From NCBI RefSeq assembly GCF_001865675.1, contig NZ_CP011319.1:3968001-4032000 (forward strand): 64,000 bases of DNA, written 5' to 3'. Position 1 is the first letter of the stretch, and each line of letters begins with the position of its first letter. The position numbers were made by a program, and so were the translations under genes. Below the pieces are notes generated by a model, which saw only the letters and a program-made list of their open reading frames with translations, was not told the DNA's origin and ran no database searches. Origin of the DNA: Janthinobacterium sp. 1_2014MBL_MicDiv (GTDB lineage Bacteria > Pseudomonadota > Gammaproteobacteria > Burkholderiales > Burkholderiaceae_D). Below are positions 1-10,933 of the stretch, in pieces.

Positions 1-163
1 TTTCCTTCTCAAAATTCTTGATCGTATCGTCGCCGATATAGTCCGACCAGTTGTAGATATTCAGTACTTTCTCTTCCTGGGCGTAGGCAGGCAATGCCAG
101 CACGGCTGCCGCCAAGGTCAATCCCACTCGAATGCGCCGCCCTGCTTGCCATGTGTTTGCCAT
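1..163 (-). CDS. Polyamine (putrescine/spermidine) ABC transporter substrate-binding protein, N-terminal part only
   Basis: Only the first 54 codons lie in the window; the gene runs off the left edge. The start is the ATG at 163-161, with a GGAGG ribosome-binding site about 8 bases upstream. The product opens with a Sec signal peptide (basic stretch, then a hydrophobic run ending PAYAQ). The mature start contains LNIYNWSDYIGDDTI and then a phenylalanine-glutamate-lysine run. That IYNWSDYI block is characteristic of the PotD/PotF family of periplasmic polyamine receptors, which hand putrescine or spermidine to an inner-membrane ABC importer. PotF versus PotD cannot be decided from the fragment. 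Confidence 0.85.
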   Translation of the reverse strand, partial: MANTWQAGRRIRVGLTLAAAVLALPAYAQEEKVLNIYNWSDYIGDDTIKNFEKE

Positions 164-204
164 CGTACCGCCTCCGGAATTAGTCAGAAAATAGTGCCGA
201 TGAT

Positions 205-243
205 AGCAAGAAGGGCGGCATCAGGTCCAGCCCGATACCGCCC
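205..243 (-). terminator. Probable terminator of clpB
   Basis: On the minus strand a 10-bp stem (GGGCGGTATC paired with GATGCCGCCC, one G-U pair, 11-base loop) is followed by TTCTTGCT. It lies 34 bases past the clpB stop codon. The U-tract is weak, so termination may be only partial. Confidence 0.5.
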
Positions 244-277
244 TGCTTTCACTGCCGGGGCCAGGCCCCGGACAACG

Positions 278-2884
<2,607 letters not shown>

Positions 2885-2916
2885 GAAAAGCGCTCCCGGT
2901 TAATTAGTTGTTAACC

Positions 2917-2944
2917 AAATTGGGGTGAGGCAGTACTTTTCAAG
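2917..2944 (-). promoter_or_regulatory. Sigma-32 (RpoH) type heat-shock promoter of clpB
   Basis: Read on the minus strand, CTTGAAA (2944-2938) is followed after 12 bases by CCCCAATTT (2925-2917). This is close to the RpoH consensus CTTGAAA / CCCCATNT with normal spacing. It lies about 35-60 bases upstream of the clpB start. Confidence 0.85.
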
Positions 2945-3005
2945 CATACACAAAGCAGAAAACCGATGCACTTGGGCAAATGCTACCGTGCGCCGCGCGC
3001 ACGCT

Positions 3006-3479
3006 TCAAATGGGGCTTGCTTTTGCCGCCCATTTGTCTAGGGCCGTCTCGTCGCTGTCGCGCGCATCGACCCAGCGCGCTCCGTCGGGCGTGTCTTCCT
3101 TCTTCCAGAACGGCGCTTCCATCTTCAGGTAGTCGATGATGAACTCGCATGCGGCGAACGCCTCGCCCCGGTGCGCGGACGACACGGCCACCAGCACGAT
3201 CTGCTCCTGCGGCAGCAAGGGGCCGACGCGGTGGATCACCAGCGCACCGGACAGCGGCCAGCGCGCGCGCGCCTGCTCGACGATGGCCTCGATGGATTTC
3301 TCCGTCATGCCCGGATAATGCTCGAGCTCCATGGCCGCCACGTCCAGCCCCTCGTTCATGTCGCGCACCGTGCCGACAAAGCCGACGACGGCGCCCACCT
3401 TGGGGTTGCCTGCACGCAATTGTGCGATTTCTTGAGTCAGGTCAAAATCGGCCTGCTGGACGCGGACGGAAGTGCTCAT
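3006..3479 (-). CDS. moaE: Molybdopterin synthase catalytic subunit MoaE
   Basis: MoaE, with the MoaD thiocarboxylate, inserts the two dithiolene sulfurs into precursor Z (cPMP) during molybdenum cofactor synthesis. The 157-residue product shows the family blocks GFVGTVRD, ELEHYPGM, VIHRVGPL and SSAHRGEAF, and the lysine-bearing KMEAPFWKKE active-site segment near residue 118. The start chosen is the ATG at 3479, where MSTSVRVQQADFD begins; a longer frame exists, but its N-terminus lies inside the upstream gene. That ATG overlaps the stop of the upstream DUF349 gene in an ATGA arrangement, implying translational coupling. moaD and moaA are not in the window. Confidence 0.95.
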   Translation of the reverse strand: MSTSVRVQQADFDLTQEIAQLRAGNPKVGAVVGFVGTVRDMNEGLDVAAMELEHYPGMTEKSIEAIVEQARARWPLSGALVIHRVGPLLPQEQIVLVAVSSAHRGEAFAACEFIIDYLKMEAPFWKKEDTPDGARWVDARDSDETALDKWAAKASPI

Positions 3480-6055
3480 TTGGCATGGCCTCCGATGCGG
3501 CGCAGCAGGGTTTCGATGCGGCTGGCCGTACGCGCATCGGTACTGGCGGGTATCGCGCACAGTTGCATCAGCTGCGACACTTGCGTGAGCGGCTTCTGGC
3601 CCGACTTCAGCGACGATTGCAGCACTTCCACCTGCATCTTCAGGCGGTCGCGGGCAAATTCGGCACCGCTGTCGACGCCGGCGACGATTTCCAGGCGCAG
3701 CACTTCATCGAGCAAGCGGGCCTGGTTGGCCTGCAATTGCTGCGCATAGGCGGCGCTGCCTTCGCCCAGTGCGGCCTGGGCGGCGGCAAAGCGCTGCTGC
3801 AGGCTGCGTTCGTACTGGGCGTCGAGCGGCGGCAAGGCGCTCCAGCGCTCGCCCCACGCTTGCGCGTCGGCGCTGTCGCCGCCATCGGCGATGACGGTCT
3901 CCAGCGCCTGCGCCAGGCGCAGCTTGTCGCGCAAGGCGTTCGCCTGCGCCGCGCCGGCACGCTCGGCGATGGCGTCGGCCTGCGCCTGCACGCCGGCAAC
4001 GGCCGCCTGGTAGCGCTGTTCGATCTTCGCTTCGCTGGCGCGCGGCACGGGACCGGTGGCGTTCCAGGCGGCGCGCGTGTCGCGCAGCAAGTGGTTGATA
4101 AAGGCCGTGCGGGCCCTGTCGTCGCCGTCCGGCACGACCGCCGTTTCCAGGGCCGCGCACAGCGCTTCGCGCGCATGCAGGTGTTCGCGGCGCTCGTGGT
4201 CGGCCGCATGGGCCGTTTCCTTGCGCTTGGCAAAGATATCGTCGCAGGCGGCGCGGAAACGCTGCCACAGCGCCTGTTCGGCGCGGCGTTCCAGCGGCAG
4301 GGCCTTGGCCAGCTCCTGCCATTTATCCTGCAGGGCTTTCAGCATGTCGACCGTGTTGCGCTCGGACGGCTTGAGCAAGCCCACTTCGACGATCAATTGT
4401 TCGCGGCGCGCCGTCTCGATCTGGCGCTGCGTGTCGAGCGGCTTCGACAGCGCGTCCAGCGCGGCGCCGAACTCGGCGTCCAGGCGTTTCTTTTCCTTGC
4501 GGTCGATGGTGCCCAGGCGCGTCCAGGCCTGGCGCAAGCGCTGCGAGGCGGAAGCGATGTGTTTCCAGTCGGTACTTTCTTCGGCAGCCAGGGTCGCCGT
4601 TTCCGTAATCAGTTCCTGTGCCTTGGCCGCATTGCCGTGGCGTTCTTCGGCCAGTTGCTTGAAATGCTGGGCCGCCGGCGCGTACGCCACGCTGCAGGCC
4701 GCGTCGAAACGCTCCCACAGGGATTTGGGCGCCGGGCCGGACAGGGTATCGAGCGACTTCCAGCGCTCGCGCAGGCTGCCCACTTTCTTGGCCAGCTCGG
4801 CCATGGCCAGCTGCTGCGCCGGCAATTCCTCGCCCGCCTTGACCAGTTCTTCGCGCGAGACGTTGCCGCCCCAGCGCGCCCAGTCGGCCAGGCGCTTGAA
4901 TTCGGCGCGCACATGGGCCAGGCGGTCGGACTGGGCCGGCGTCAGGCGGCCATGCTTGCTATCGCGCAAGGTCTTGTCGTGCTCGGAAGCCACGTGCAGC
5001 AAGCCATCCTGCAGCGCCGCTTCCATGGCGTCGAGGGTCTTGACAAACTGTTCCGTCGCTTCCTTGGACACGGGCGCATGCTCTTGGCGCGGCTTGCGCG
5101 ACGCTGGCTCGGCCTGCGCAGGCGTGGCGGCGGCCACGGCGCTGTGCGCGGGTGCCGGCGCGCTGGCCAGCAGGGCGGCAAATTGCTGCTGCAGGCTGTC
5201 GGACAGCGGCGACTCGGGCAGGCGCGGCAAGGCTTGCCAGGCGCGTTTCAAGGTCTCGGCGTCGAGCGTGGCGGCGTCCTGCGCCTGCCACCCGGCCAGC
5301 GCGACCTGGCGCGCATCGAACACGGCCTGGTGCTGCTGCAGCGCCTGCAGGGCGGACTGCGCCTGCTCGCGCGCCTGGGCAAAGTCGCTTTCCAGATGTT
5401 TGGGCAAGGAAGCGCGTTCGGGCGACTGCGCGTGGCGTGCATGCTGCGCGTCCAGGCTTGCCAGCGCCTGCGCCAGCTGCTCGGCGGACTGGCCATTGCT
5501 CGCCAGCGCGCGCGCGGCGGCCACGGCGTCGATCACGGCGCGCTGCAGCAGCACTTGCGCTTCCAGGCGGGCGGCCAGCGCGGCACGCGCGGCGGCAAAG
5601 GCGGCGGCCAGCTCGGGCGTGGCCTTGATGACCTGCCACTGGCGGTCCAGCTCGGCCACCTGGTTCGGGCTCAGCTTTTCATCGCTCAACAGGCGCTGCG
5701 CCGTGTCGATGCTGGCCTGGGCGCGCTGCGTCTCGGCCGCCTGATGGCGGATCAAGTCGATACGGCCCTGCATCAGCTTGGCAACGCGGCGGTCCGTGTT
5801 GCGCATGGCTTGGTGGACTTTTTCCAGCAGGGGCAAGGCATGGACGTGTTCGGCAGCGATCAGACGGGCATCGGCAAATTCGCTGGACACGATGAATTCA
5901 ACGGCGGCGGCTTCGTCGCCCGCCACGGCATGGGCACGCGCCACCTGTTCGGCGCGGCGCGATGCGCTCTGCGCCGAGGCGGCGGCCTGTTCTGCCACGA
6001 CAGGGTCTGGTGCGGATGGCTTGCTGGCAGAACGCTTGAAAAGAAATTCGAACAT
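3476..6055 (-). CDS. DUF349 domain-containing protein, coiled-coil rich
   Basis: An 859-residue acidic, alanine/glutamine-rich protein made of long helices. It contains several repeats of the DUF349 type, recognisable from recurring LWERFDAAC / LWQRFRAAC-like patterns spaced 70-80 residues apart between about residues 400 and 700. No signal peptide or membrane segment is seen, so it is probably cytoplasmic. The function of DUF349 proteins is not established. The start is placed at the ATG at 6055 (MFEFLFKRSASK); 24 further residues are open upstream but look non-coding. The gene overlaps moaE by 4 bases (ATGA), and the two are probably cotranscribed although no functional link is obvious. Confidence 0.85.
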   Translation of the reverse strand: MFEFLFKRSASKPSAPDPVVAEQAAASAQSASRRAEQVARAHAVAGDEAAAVEFIVSSEFADARLIAAEHVHALPLLEKVHQAMRNTDRRVAKLMQGRIDLIRHQAAETQRAQASIDTAQRLLSDEKLSPNQVAELDRQWQVIKATPELAAAFAAARAALAARLEAQVLLQRAVIDAVAAARALASNGQSAEQLAQALASLDAQHARHAQSPERASLPKHLESDFAQAREQAQSALQALQQHQAVFDARQVALAGWQAQDAATLDAETLKRAWQALPRLPESPLSDSLQQQFAALLASAPAPAHSAVAAATPAQAEPASRKPRQEHAPVSKEATEQFVKTLDAMEAALQDGLLHVASEHDKTLRDSKHGRLTPAQSDRLAHVRAEFKRLADWARWGGNVSREELVKAGEELPAQQLAMAELAKKVGSLRERWKSLDTLSGPAPKSLWERFDAACSVAYAPAAQHFKQLAEERHGNAAKAQELITETATLAAEESTDWKHIASASQRLRQAWTRLGTIDRKEKKRLDAEFGAALDALSKPLDTQRQIETARREQLIVEVGLLKPSERNTVDMLKALQDKWQELAKALPLERRAEQALWQRFRAACDDIFAKRKETAHAADHERREHLHAREALCAALETAVVPDGDDRARTAFINHLLRDTRAAWNATGPVPRASEAKIEQRYQAAVAGVQAQADAIAERAGAAQANALRDKLRLAQALETVIADGGDSADAQAWGERWSALPPLDAQYERSLQQRFAAAQAALGEGSAAYAQQLQANQARLLDEVLRLEIVAGVDSGAEFARDRLKMQVEVLQSSLKSGQKPLTQVSQLMQLCAIPASTDARTASRIETLLRRIGGHAK

Positions 6056-6246
6056 GACGGGTTTCGCGTGGATCAAAACCACCATCATAACAAAGCCCGG
6101 GGTATCGCATCGGACAGGGCTGAACAAGTTGCCAAATGAATCAAATAAAAATTAAAGCAAGCATTTTCCCCATGCCGGCGCCGCCTTCACGGCAAAACCG
6201 CGGCAGCGGCCCGTGCCGCCCTGCGCCGTGTGCGCTCGCTACCAGT

Positions 6247-6888
6247 TCAAGCCCGCGCGCGCTGCGGCTGATCCGGTGCAAGCGGCCCGGCGCCGGCAGC
6301 GGCGTCCGGGATTGCCGTGGCGGCGTCCGGCGTGCCGGCGGCCGGCAACACGAAAGGCAGCACTTGCGCCCGGCCGCGGCGCGCCTCCTGGGCGCGCGCA
6401 TCGTGGGCGAGGAATTGGTAGGCGATGGCGAACCATGCCTCGCCCACGATGACCTTGCGCGCCAGCGCGAACAGTTCGCGCTCCTCCTTTTCCAGGCGCT
6501 GCAGCAAGGCGGCGCAAAAGGCGTCGATGGCCGCGCACAACTGTTCGGCCTGCAATTCGGAATTGTCGATGGCGGCGCCCGCGCGCTGCTGCACGGCATT
6601 GATGCTTTCCAGCGCGGCGTGGTTCAAGCCGTTCAACTCATTGAGCAAACCATCGGCATGGGGCGTGGCCTGGCGGATGGCGGGAATCAGATACATCTCC
6701 ACCTTGCGCCAGTAGCCCCCCTGGTACAGCCGGCTCAACCAGTCTCCCGTGTACTGCATCTGGGCCAGGCTCAGGCGGCTCTGGTGACGCAGCTGCACAT
6801 GCATGTATTTTTGAAAGGCAAGCAAACTCATGCGAATACTCGCCTGCTCCACTGACAGGGAAACCAATATGTATGTTGCCGTTAGCAT
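6247..6888 (-). CDS. Helical hypothetical protein, possibly hemerythrin-like fold
   Basis: A 213-residue protein starting at the ATG at 6888 behind a GGGAG ribosome-binding site. It is predicted to be almost entirely helical up to about residue 170, followed by a low-complexity Ala/Pro tail that looks disordered. The segment LEKEERELFALA resembles the third helix of HHE-type hemerythrin domains, but the full histidine/glutamate iron-ligand set is not visible, so binding of a di-iron centre is doubtful. There is no signal peptide. The 190 bases between its stop and the DUF349 gene show nothing convincing. I do not recognise a specific family. Confidence 0.7.
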   Translation of the reverse strand: MLTATYILVSLSVEQASIRMSLLAFQKYMHVQLRHQSRLSLAQMQYTGDWLSRLYQGGYWRKVEMYLIPAIRQATPHADGLLNELNGLNHAALESINAVQQRAGAAIDNSELQAEQLCAAIDAFCAALLQRLEKEERELFALARKVIVGEAWFAIAYQFLAHDARAQEARRGRAQVLPFVLPAAGTPDAATAIPDAAAGAGPLAPDQPQRARA

Positions 6889-6955
6889 GCACTCACTCCC
6901 AAAGCGTGCCGGATAGATCATCCTGGAAATGAAAGTGTAAAGACTACCGACAGGG

Positions 6956-6981
6956 GCGGGTTTGATCCTGCACAAACCCGC
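6956..6981. other. Intergenic stem-loop between patZ-like gene and helical hypothetical gene
   Basis: GCGGGTTTG and CAAACCCGC form a perfect 9-bp stem with an 8-base loop, 68 bases upstream of the hypothetical gene start. No U-run follows on either strand. It could be a weak Rho-independent terminator remnant, a transcript-end stabiliser or an operator. Confidence 0.4.
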
Positions 6982-7013
6982 AGCGGGCCAGCCGCGCTTT
7001 CTCGCGCTTTCCT

Positions 7014-9680
7014 TTACGGCGCGCGCAAGCCGATATGCAGGTTGACGACGCCCGGCTCTTCCGACGGCGTGACGTCGCCGCCAAAGCTTTTCACCAGCCG
7101 CTGCATGCCCTTGTTGCGCGCCATGGCCTCGCCCACCAGCGCCTCCGTGCCGCGGCTGCGGAAATAGTCGACGAGCTTTTCAAACAGGATATGCCCGAGT
7201 CCCTTGCCCTTCAGGGCCGAGCGCACGGCGATGGCGAAGTCGGCATGGATATTGTCCGGGTCGGCCACGGCGCGCACCACGCCCAGGGTTTCCGGCTTGC
7301 CGTCCGGCCCCGTGTGCGTGGCGATGAAGGCCATGGCGCGGTCGTAGTCGATCTGCGTCAGGCGCGCCAGCTGCGATACGGGCAATTCGCGCATGGAAGT
7401 GAAAAAGCGCAGGCGCACGTCGTCCGGGTCCAGCGCGTGGAACAGTTCCATGTGCTGCGGCGCATCCTCGGGACGGATGGGACGCAGCAGGATGGGCTGG
7501 TCCATCCACGTCACCTGCTCCTCCAGTTCCTGCGGATACGGGCGGATCGCCAGGCGGTCGCTCTTCTGTCCCGGCTGCAGGCGGATGCGCGCATCGAGGG
7601 CAATCACGCCGTGGGCGTCGGCCAGCAGCGGGTTGATATCGAGTTCGGCCAGCTCGCCGATGTCGGCCACCAGTTCGGCCACCTGGATCAGCGTGTAGCA
7701 GATGGCGTCGATGTCGGCCGGCGGCTGGTTGCGGTAGCCGGCCAGCAGTTTCGACACGCGCGTGCGCGCCAGCATGTCGCGCGCCAGCACCATGTTCAGC
7801 GGCGGCAGGCCGATCGCGTGGTCGGCAGTCACTTCCACGGCGATGCCGCCCTGCCCCACCAGGATGACGGGGCCGAAGGCGGCGTCCGTCGTGACGCCGA
7901 CGATCAGTTCATGCGATTGCGGACGGCGCGCCATCTGCTGCACCGTGAAGCCGTCGATCAGCGCGTCGGGGCGCATGCGGCGCACGCGCTTCTCCATGGC
8001 GGCCGCCGCCGTGCGCAGGATGTCGGGCGTATCGAGGTCGAGCGCCACGCCGCCCACGTCGGATTTGTGCGCGATGTCGGGCGAATGGATTTTCAGCGCC
8101 ACCGGGTAGCCGATGTCCGCCGCCACGGCCAGCGCCTCTTCCACGTCGGCCGCCATGCGCGTGGTGGCCACGGGTATGCCATAGGCGGCCAGGATTTCCT
8201 TCGAGCGGCATTCGCCCAGCACCGTCTGGCCGGCGGCCAGCGCGGCGGCGACGATTTCGCGCACGCGCGCGCGGCGCGGCGTGGCCGACATGGGCAGCTG
8301 CGCCGGCACCTGCATCAGGGTTTCCTGGTTGCGCCGGTACTGCACGATCTGCATGAAGCCGTGCACGGCTTTTTCCGGCGTGTCGTAGGTGGGAATGCCG
8401 GCGCGGTTGAAGATCTGGCGCGCGGGCGCCACGGTGGTGCCGCCCAGCAGGCAGGACAGCACCGTGCGCGACGTGGCCTTGATCAGCGGCGTGACGGCTT
8501 CGGCGATGTCGACCGACGACACCATGGCCGTCGGCGCATGCAGCAGCAGCAAGGCGTCCGCCTGCGCTTCGTCGAGCAGCGGCGCGATGGCGTCCACGTA
8601 GCGCTGCACGGGCGCATCGCCGGGCAAGCCGACGGGGTTGTCGTGCGACCAGCCGCGCGGCAGCGCCTTTTCCAGCGCGATCACGGTATCGGGCGACAGC
8701 TCGGCCAGCTTGCCGCCGCTGCCCACCAGCGCATCGGTGGCCATCACGCCCAGGCCGCCGCCGTTGCACAGGATCGCCAGGCGCTCGCCGCGCTGCGAAC
8801 GGATATGCGTGAGCGTTTCCACGGCGTCGAACAGTTCCTCGGCCGAGTACACGCGCAGCATGCCGGCGCGGCGGATGGCGGCGTCGTAGACGGCGTCCGA
8901 ACCGGCCAGCGCGCCCGTGTGCCAGGCCGCCATGGCCGCGCCTTCCGCTTCGCGCCCCGCTTTCAGCACGATGACGGGCTTGCTGCGCGCGGCCGCCCGC
9001 GCCGCCGACATGAACTTGCGCGCCGCCTGGATGTCTTCCATGTACAGCAGGATGGCGGCAGTGTCGATGTCGCCGGCCAGGTAGTCGAGCAGGTCGCCGA
9101 AATCGATGTCGTAGCTGGCGCCCAGCGAAATGAACTTGGAAAAGCCCACGCCATGCGCGTTGGCCCAGTCGAGCACGCCCGACACCAGCGCCCCCGACTG
9201 CGACACGAAGGCGATCTTGCCGGCCGTCGCCCCCAGGTGGGCGAAACTGGCGTTCAGGCCCAGCTTCGGCACCAGCAAGCCCATGCTGTTCGGCCCCAGG
9301 ATGCGCAGCAGGTGCGGTTTTGCCGCTTTCAGCATGGCCAGGCGCAGCGACTGCTCGCGCACGGGGTCGAGGCCCGACGTCATGACGATGGCGGCGCGCG
9401 TGCCCAGCGCGCCCAGTTCGCGGATCAGGGCCGTGATGGTGGCCGGCGGCGTGCAGATGATGGCCAGGTCCGGCGCCTTCGGCAGCTGCGCCAGCTTGCG
9501 GTAGCATTTCAGGCCCATCAGCTCGTCGTACTTGGGATTGACGGGCCAGAGATCGCCCTGATAGCCGCCGCCCAGCAGGTTGTACAGGGCGATGGCGCCC
9601 AGCTTGCGTTCGCGCGCGGTGGCGCCGATCAGGGCTACCGAGGCCGGCTTGAACAGCTTGTCGAGATTACGGATGCTCAT
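7014..9680 (-). CDS. Protein lysine acetyltransferase of the Pat/YfiQ (PatZ) family
   Basis: The 888-residue length and domain order match Salmonella Pat / E. coli PatZ, which acetylate acetyl-CoA synthetase and other proteins. The N-terminus is an NDP-forming acyl-CoA synthetase-like CoA-binding Rossmann domain (VALIGATARERKLG near residue 17), then succinyl-CoA-ligase-like domains with an HTGALAG motif near residue 254 (the phospho-histidine position in ADP-forming acyl-CoA synthetases), an ATP-grasp domain (about 490-700, GGVALDLD and GQGGIAVEV), and a C-terminal GNAT domain (about 735-888) with a KGLGHILFEKL acetyl-CoA loop. Whether the synthetase half is catalytic cannot be told. The upstream region carries several strong dyads (9711-9802). 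The gene appears monocistronic. Confidence 0.9.
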   Translation of the reverse strand: MSIRNLDKLFKPASVALIGATARERKLGAIALYNLLGGGYQGDLWPVNPKYDELMGLKCYRKLAQLPKAPDLAIICTPPATITALIRELGALGTRAAIVMTSGLDPVREQSLRLAMLKAAKPHLLRILGPNSMGLLVPKLGLNASFAHLGATAGKIAFVSQSGALVSGVLDWANAHGVGFSKFISLGASYDIDFGDLLDYLAGDIDTAAILLYMEDIQAARKFMSAARAAARSKPVIVLKAGREAEGAAMAAWHTGALAGSDAVYDAAIRRAGMLRVYSAEELFDAVETLTHIRSQRGERLAILCNGGGLGVMATDALVGSGGKLAELSPDTVIALEKALPRGWSHDNPVGLPGDAPVQRYVDAIAPLLDEAQADALLLLHAPTAMVSSVDIAEAVTPLIKATSRTVLSCLLGGTTVAPARQIFNRAGIPTYDTPEKAVHGFMQIVQYRRNQETLMQVPAQLPMSATPRRARVREIVAAALAAGQTVLGECRSKEILAAYGIPVATTRMAADVEEALAVAADIGYPVALKIHSPDIAHKSDVGGVALDLDTPDILRTAAAAMEKRVRRMRPDALIDGFTVQQMARRPQSHELIVGVTTDAAFGPVILVGQGGIAVEVTADHAIGLPPLNMVLARDMLARTRVSKLLAGYRNQPPADIDAICYTLIQVAELVADIGELAELDINPLLADAHGVIALDARIRLQPGQKSDRLAIRPYPQELEEQVTWMDQPILLRPIRPEDAPQHMELFHALDPDDVRLRFFTSMRELPVSQLARLTQIDYDRAMAFIATHTGPDGKPETLGVVRAVADPDNIHADFAIAVRSALKGKGLGHILFEKLVDYFRSRGTEALVGEAMARNKGMQRLVKSFGGDVTPSEEPGVVNLHIGLRAP

Positions 9681-9710
9681 GTTCTGGCCTCATGGATTGC
9701 CGGAGCGGCT

Positions 9711-9802
9711 AGGTAACCCCAATAAATTATTGGGATTTCTGACGTCCATAAGCGGCGCTCTGCGGCGTTACCTACTGCTAACAGTGCTCGCACTGTTAGC
9801 AG
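9711..9802. promoter_or_regulatory. Cluster of inverted repeats upstream of the patZ-like gene
   Basis: Three dyads are packed in 92 bases. CCCAATAA-A-TTATTGGG (9718-9734) is a perfect 17-base palindrome. AGGTAAC (9711-9717) pairs with GTTACCT (9767-9773). CTGCTAACAGTG-CTCG-CACTGTTAGCAG (9775-9802) is a perfect 12-bp stem with a 4-base loop. No U-tract follows the last stem on either strand, so it is not a standard terminator. The remaining intergenic DNA to 9940 shows nothing further. Confidence 0.5.
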
Positions 9803-9940
9803 CATGCGCCTTGCATGGCATCCGCTTCTGTTCTTCATAAATTCACAGTAAGTCCCTGAGGATTACTTAGCGCCAGTGTAAAGGATGCGTTGCCAAAAAA
9901 ACTTGACCTTGCATGGCATTTTGCAAAAAATCCCGCGCCC

Positions 9941-10933
9941 CTACCAGCGCGAACGGTGGCTTTCCGTCACGCCCGCCAGCTGCGCCACGATGCGCTTGGG
10001 ACTATCCGCGCTGGCGCGCACCCAGCCGCTGAAGGTGCCGACAGGCTGGATGTAGCGGCTGGCCGCGATCCACAGGTTCTTGTCCTCGCGCCGGGCGCCC
10101 TCTGGCCTGAAGTGCAGGTCGAGCAAATCGTCGTCCGTCCACACATGCCACGGCGCCAGCGGGTTGTCGGGGTTGAAGTCGAAGTGGGCGCGTCCCAGCG
10201 GGTACAGCTGGCCGTCGAGCCACAGCGCATTTTCATGCGCGCCGAAATAGCCTGCCTGCAGGTTGAAGCCCAGGTCCAGGCCGTGCGCCGAGGCCCAGCG
10301 CCATTCCGTCTCGCGCGCCAGCAAGCCGTTCGAATAGTCGAAGCTGGCCACGCCGTCATCGAGGCTGTAGCCCATGGCGCCGCACCGCACCGTGCCCCAC
10401 AGCGGCAGGCCGCCCGACTTTTGCGTCGCGTGCACGCTGCCGCCCTCGCCCACGGGCCCGACGGCGAGCAAGGTGGGCGCCACGGGCGGGCCGAATTCCG
10501 CATCGATGCCAAAAAGACCGCAGTCGAGCAGCAGGCGATAGCGGTGCTGGGCCTGGGCTTCGATGGAGATGCTCTGCGACAGGAAGCGGAAACGGCTGCT
10601 GGCCCCCGCATGCGGCGCCACCGAAGCGCTCAGGCCGGGCAAGCCGTCCTGCGAAAAGGCGGCCACAATCTTGCCCTTGTGGCGGTCGAAGGCGTAGGCA
10701 AAGGCGGTGCTGGTCCAGCCCAGGTCGACGATGGCCACGCCGCAGAACACGCTGGGCGTGGACAGCGCCACGTAATGCCAGCGCTTGTGATGGAACAGAC
10801 GCCAGATGGCGCCGCGCGCATGCGGCGGCGCCAGCGCGGCCCAGTCGAACGCGCCGACCAGGCCCGCATAGCGGCCAAAACGGGGCACGCCATCGGCGTC
10901 CAGCACCTGGGCAGGGGCAGGCGGCAGCATCAT
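9941..10933 (-). CDS. DUF2804 domain-containing protein
   Basis: A 330-residue protein with the tryptophan/histidine-rich pattern of the DUF2804 family: GAFDWAALAPP near residue 28, HHKRWHYVAL near 48, and the C-terminal blocks FNPDNPLAPWHVWTDD and DLHFRPEGARREDKN. No signal peptide or membrane helix is seen. The fold is probably beta-rich; no biochemical role is established for the family. Its start overlaps the stop of the upstream YcaQ-type gene by 4 bases (ATGA), so the two should be translated in a coupled fashion from one message. Confidence 0.85.
   Translation of the reverse strand: MMLPPAPAQVLDADGVPRFGRYAGLVGAFDWAALAPPHARGAIWRLFHHKRWHYVALSTPSVFCGVAIVDLGWTSTAFAYAFDRHKGKIVAAFSQDGLPGLSASVAPHAGASSRFRFLSQSISIEAQAQHRYRLLLDCGLFGIDAEFGPPVAPTLLAVGPVGEGGSVHATQKSGGLPLWGTVRCGAMGYSLDDGVASFDYSNGLLARETEWRWASAHGLDLGFNLQAGYFGAHENALWLDGQLYPLGRAHFDFNPDNPLAPWHVWTDDDLLDLHFRPEGARREDKNLWIAASRYIQPVGTFSGWVRASADSPKRIVAQLAGVTESHRSRW

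Noticed and set aside
3149..6139. A 996-residue rightward frame opposite the DUF349 gene
   Set aside because: Same antisense effect; the DUF349 protein on the minus strand is recognisable and coupled to moaE.
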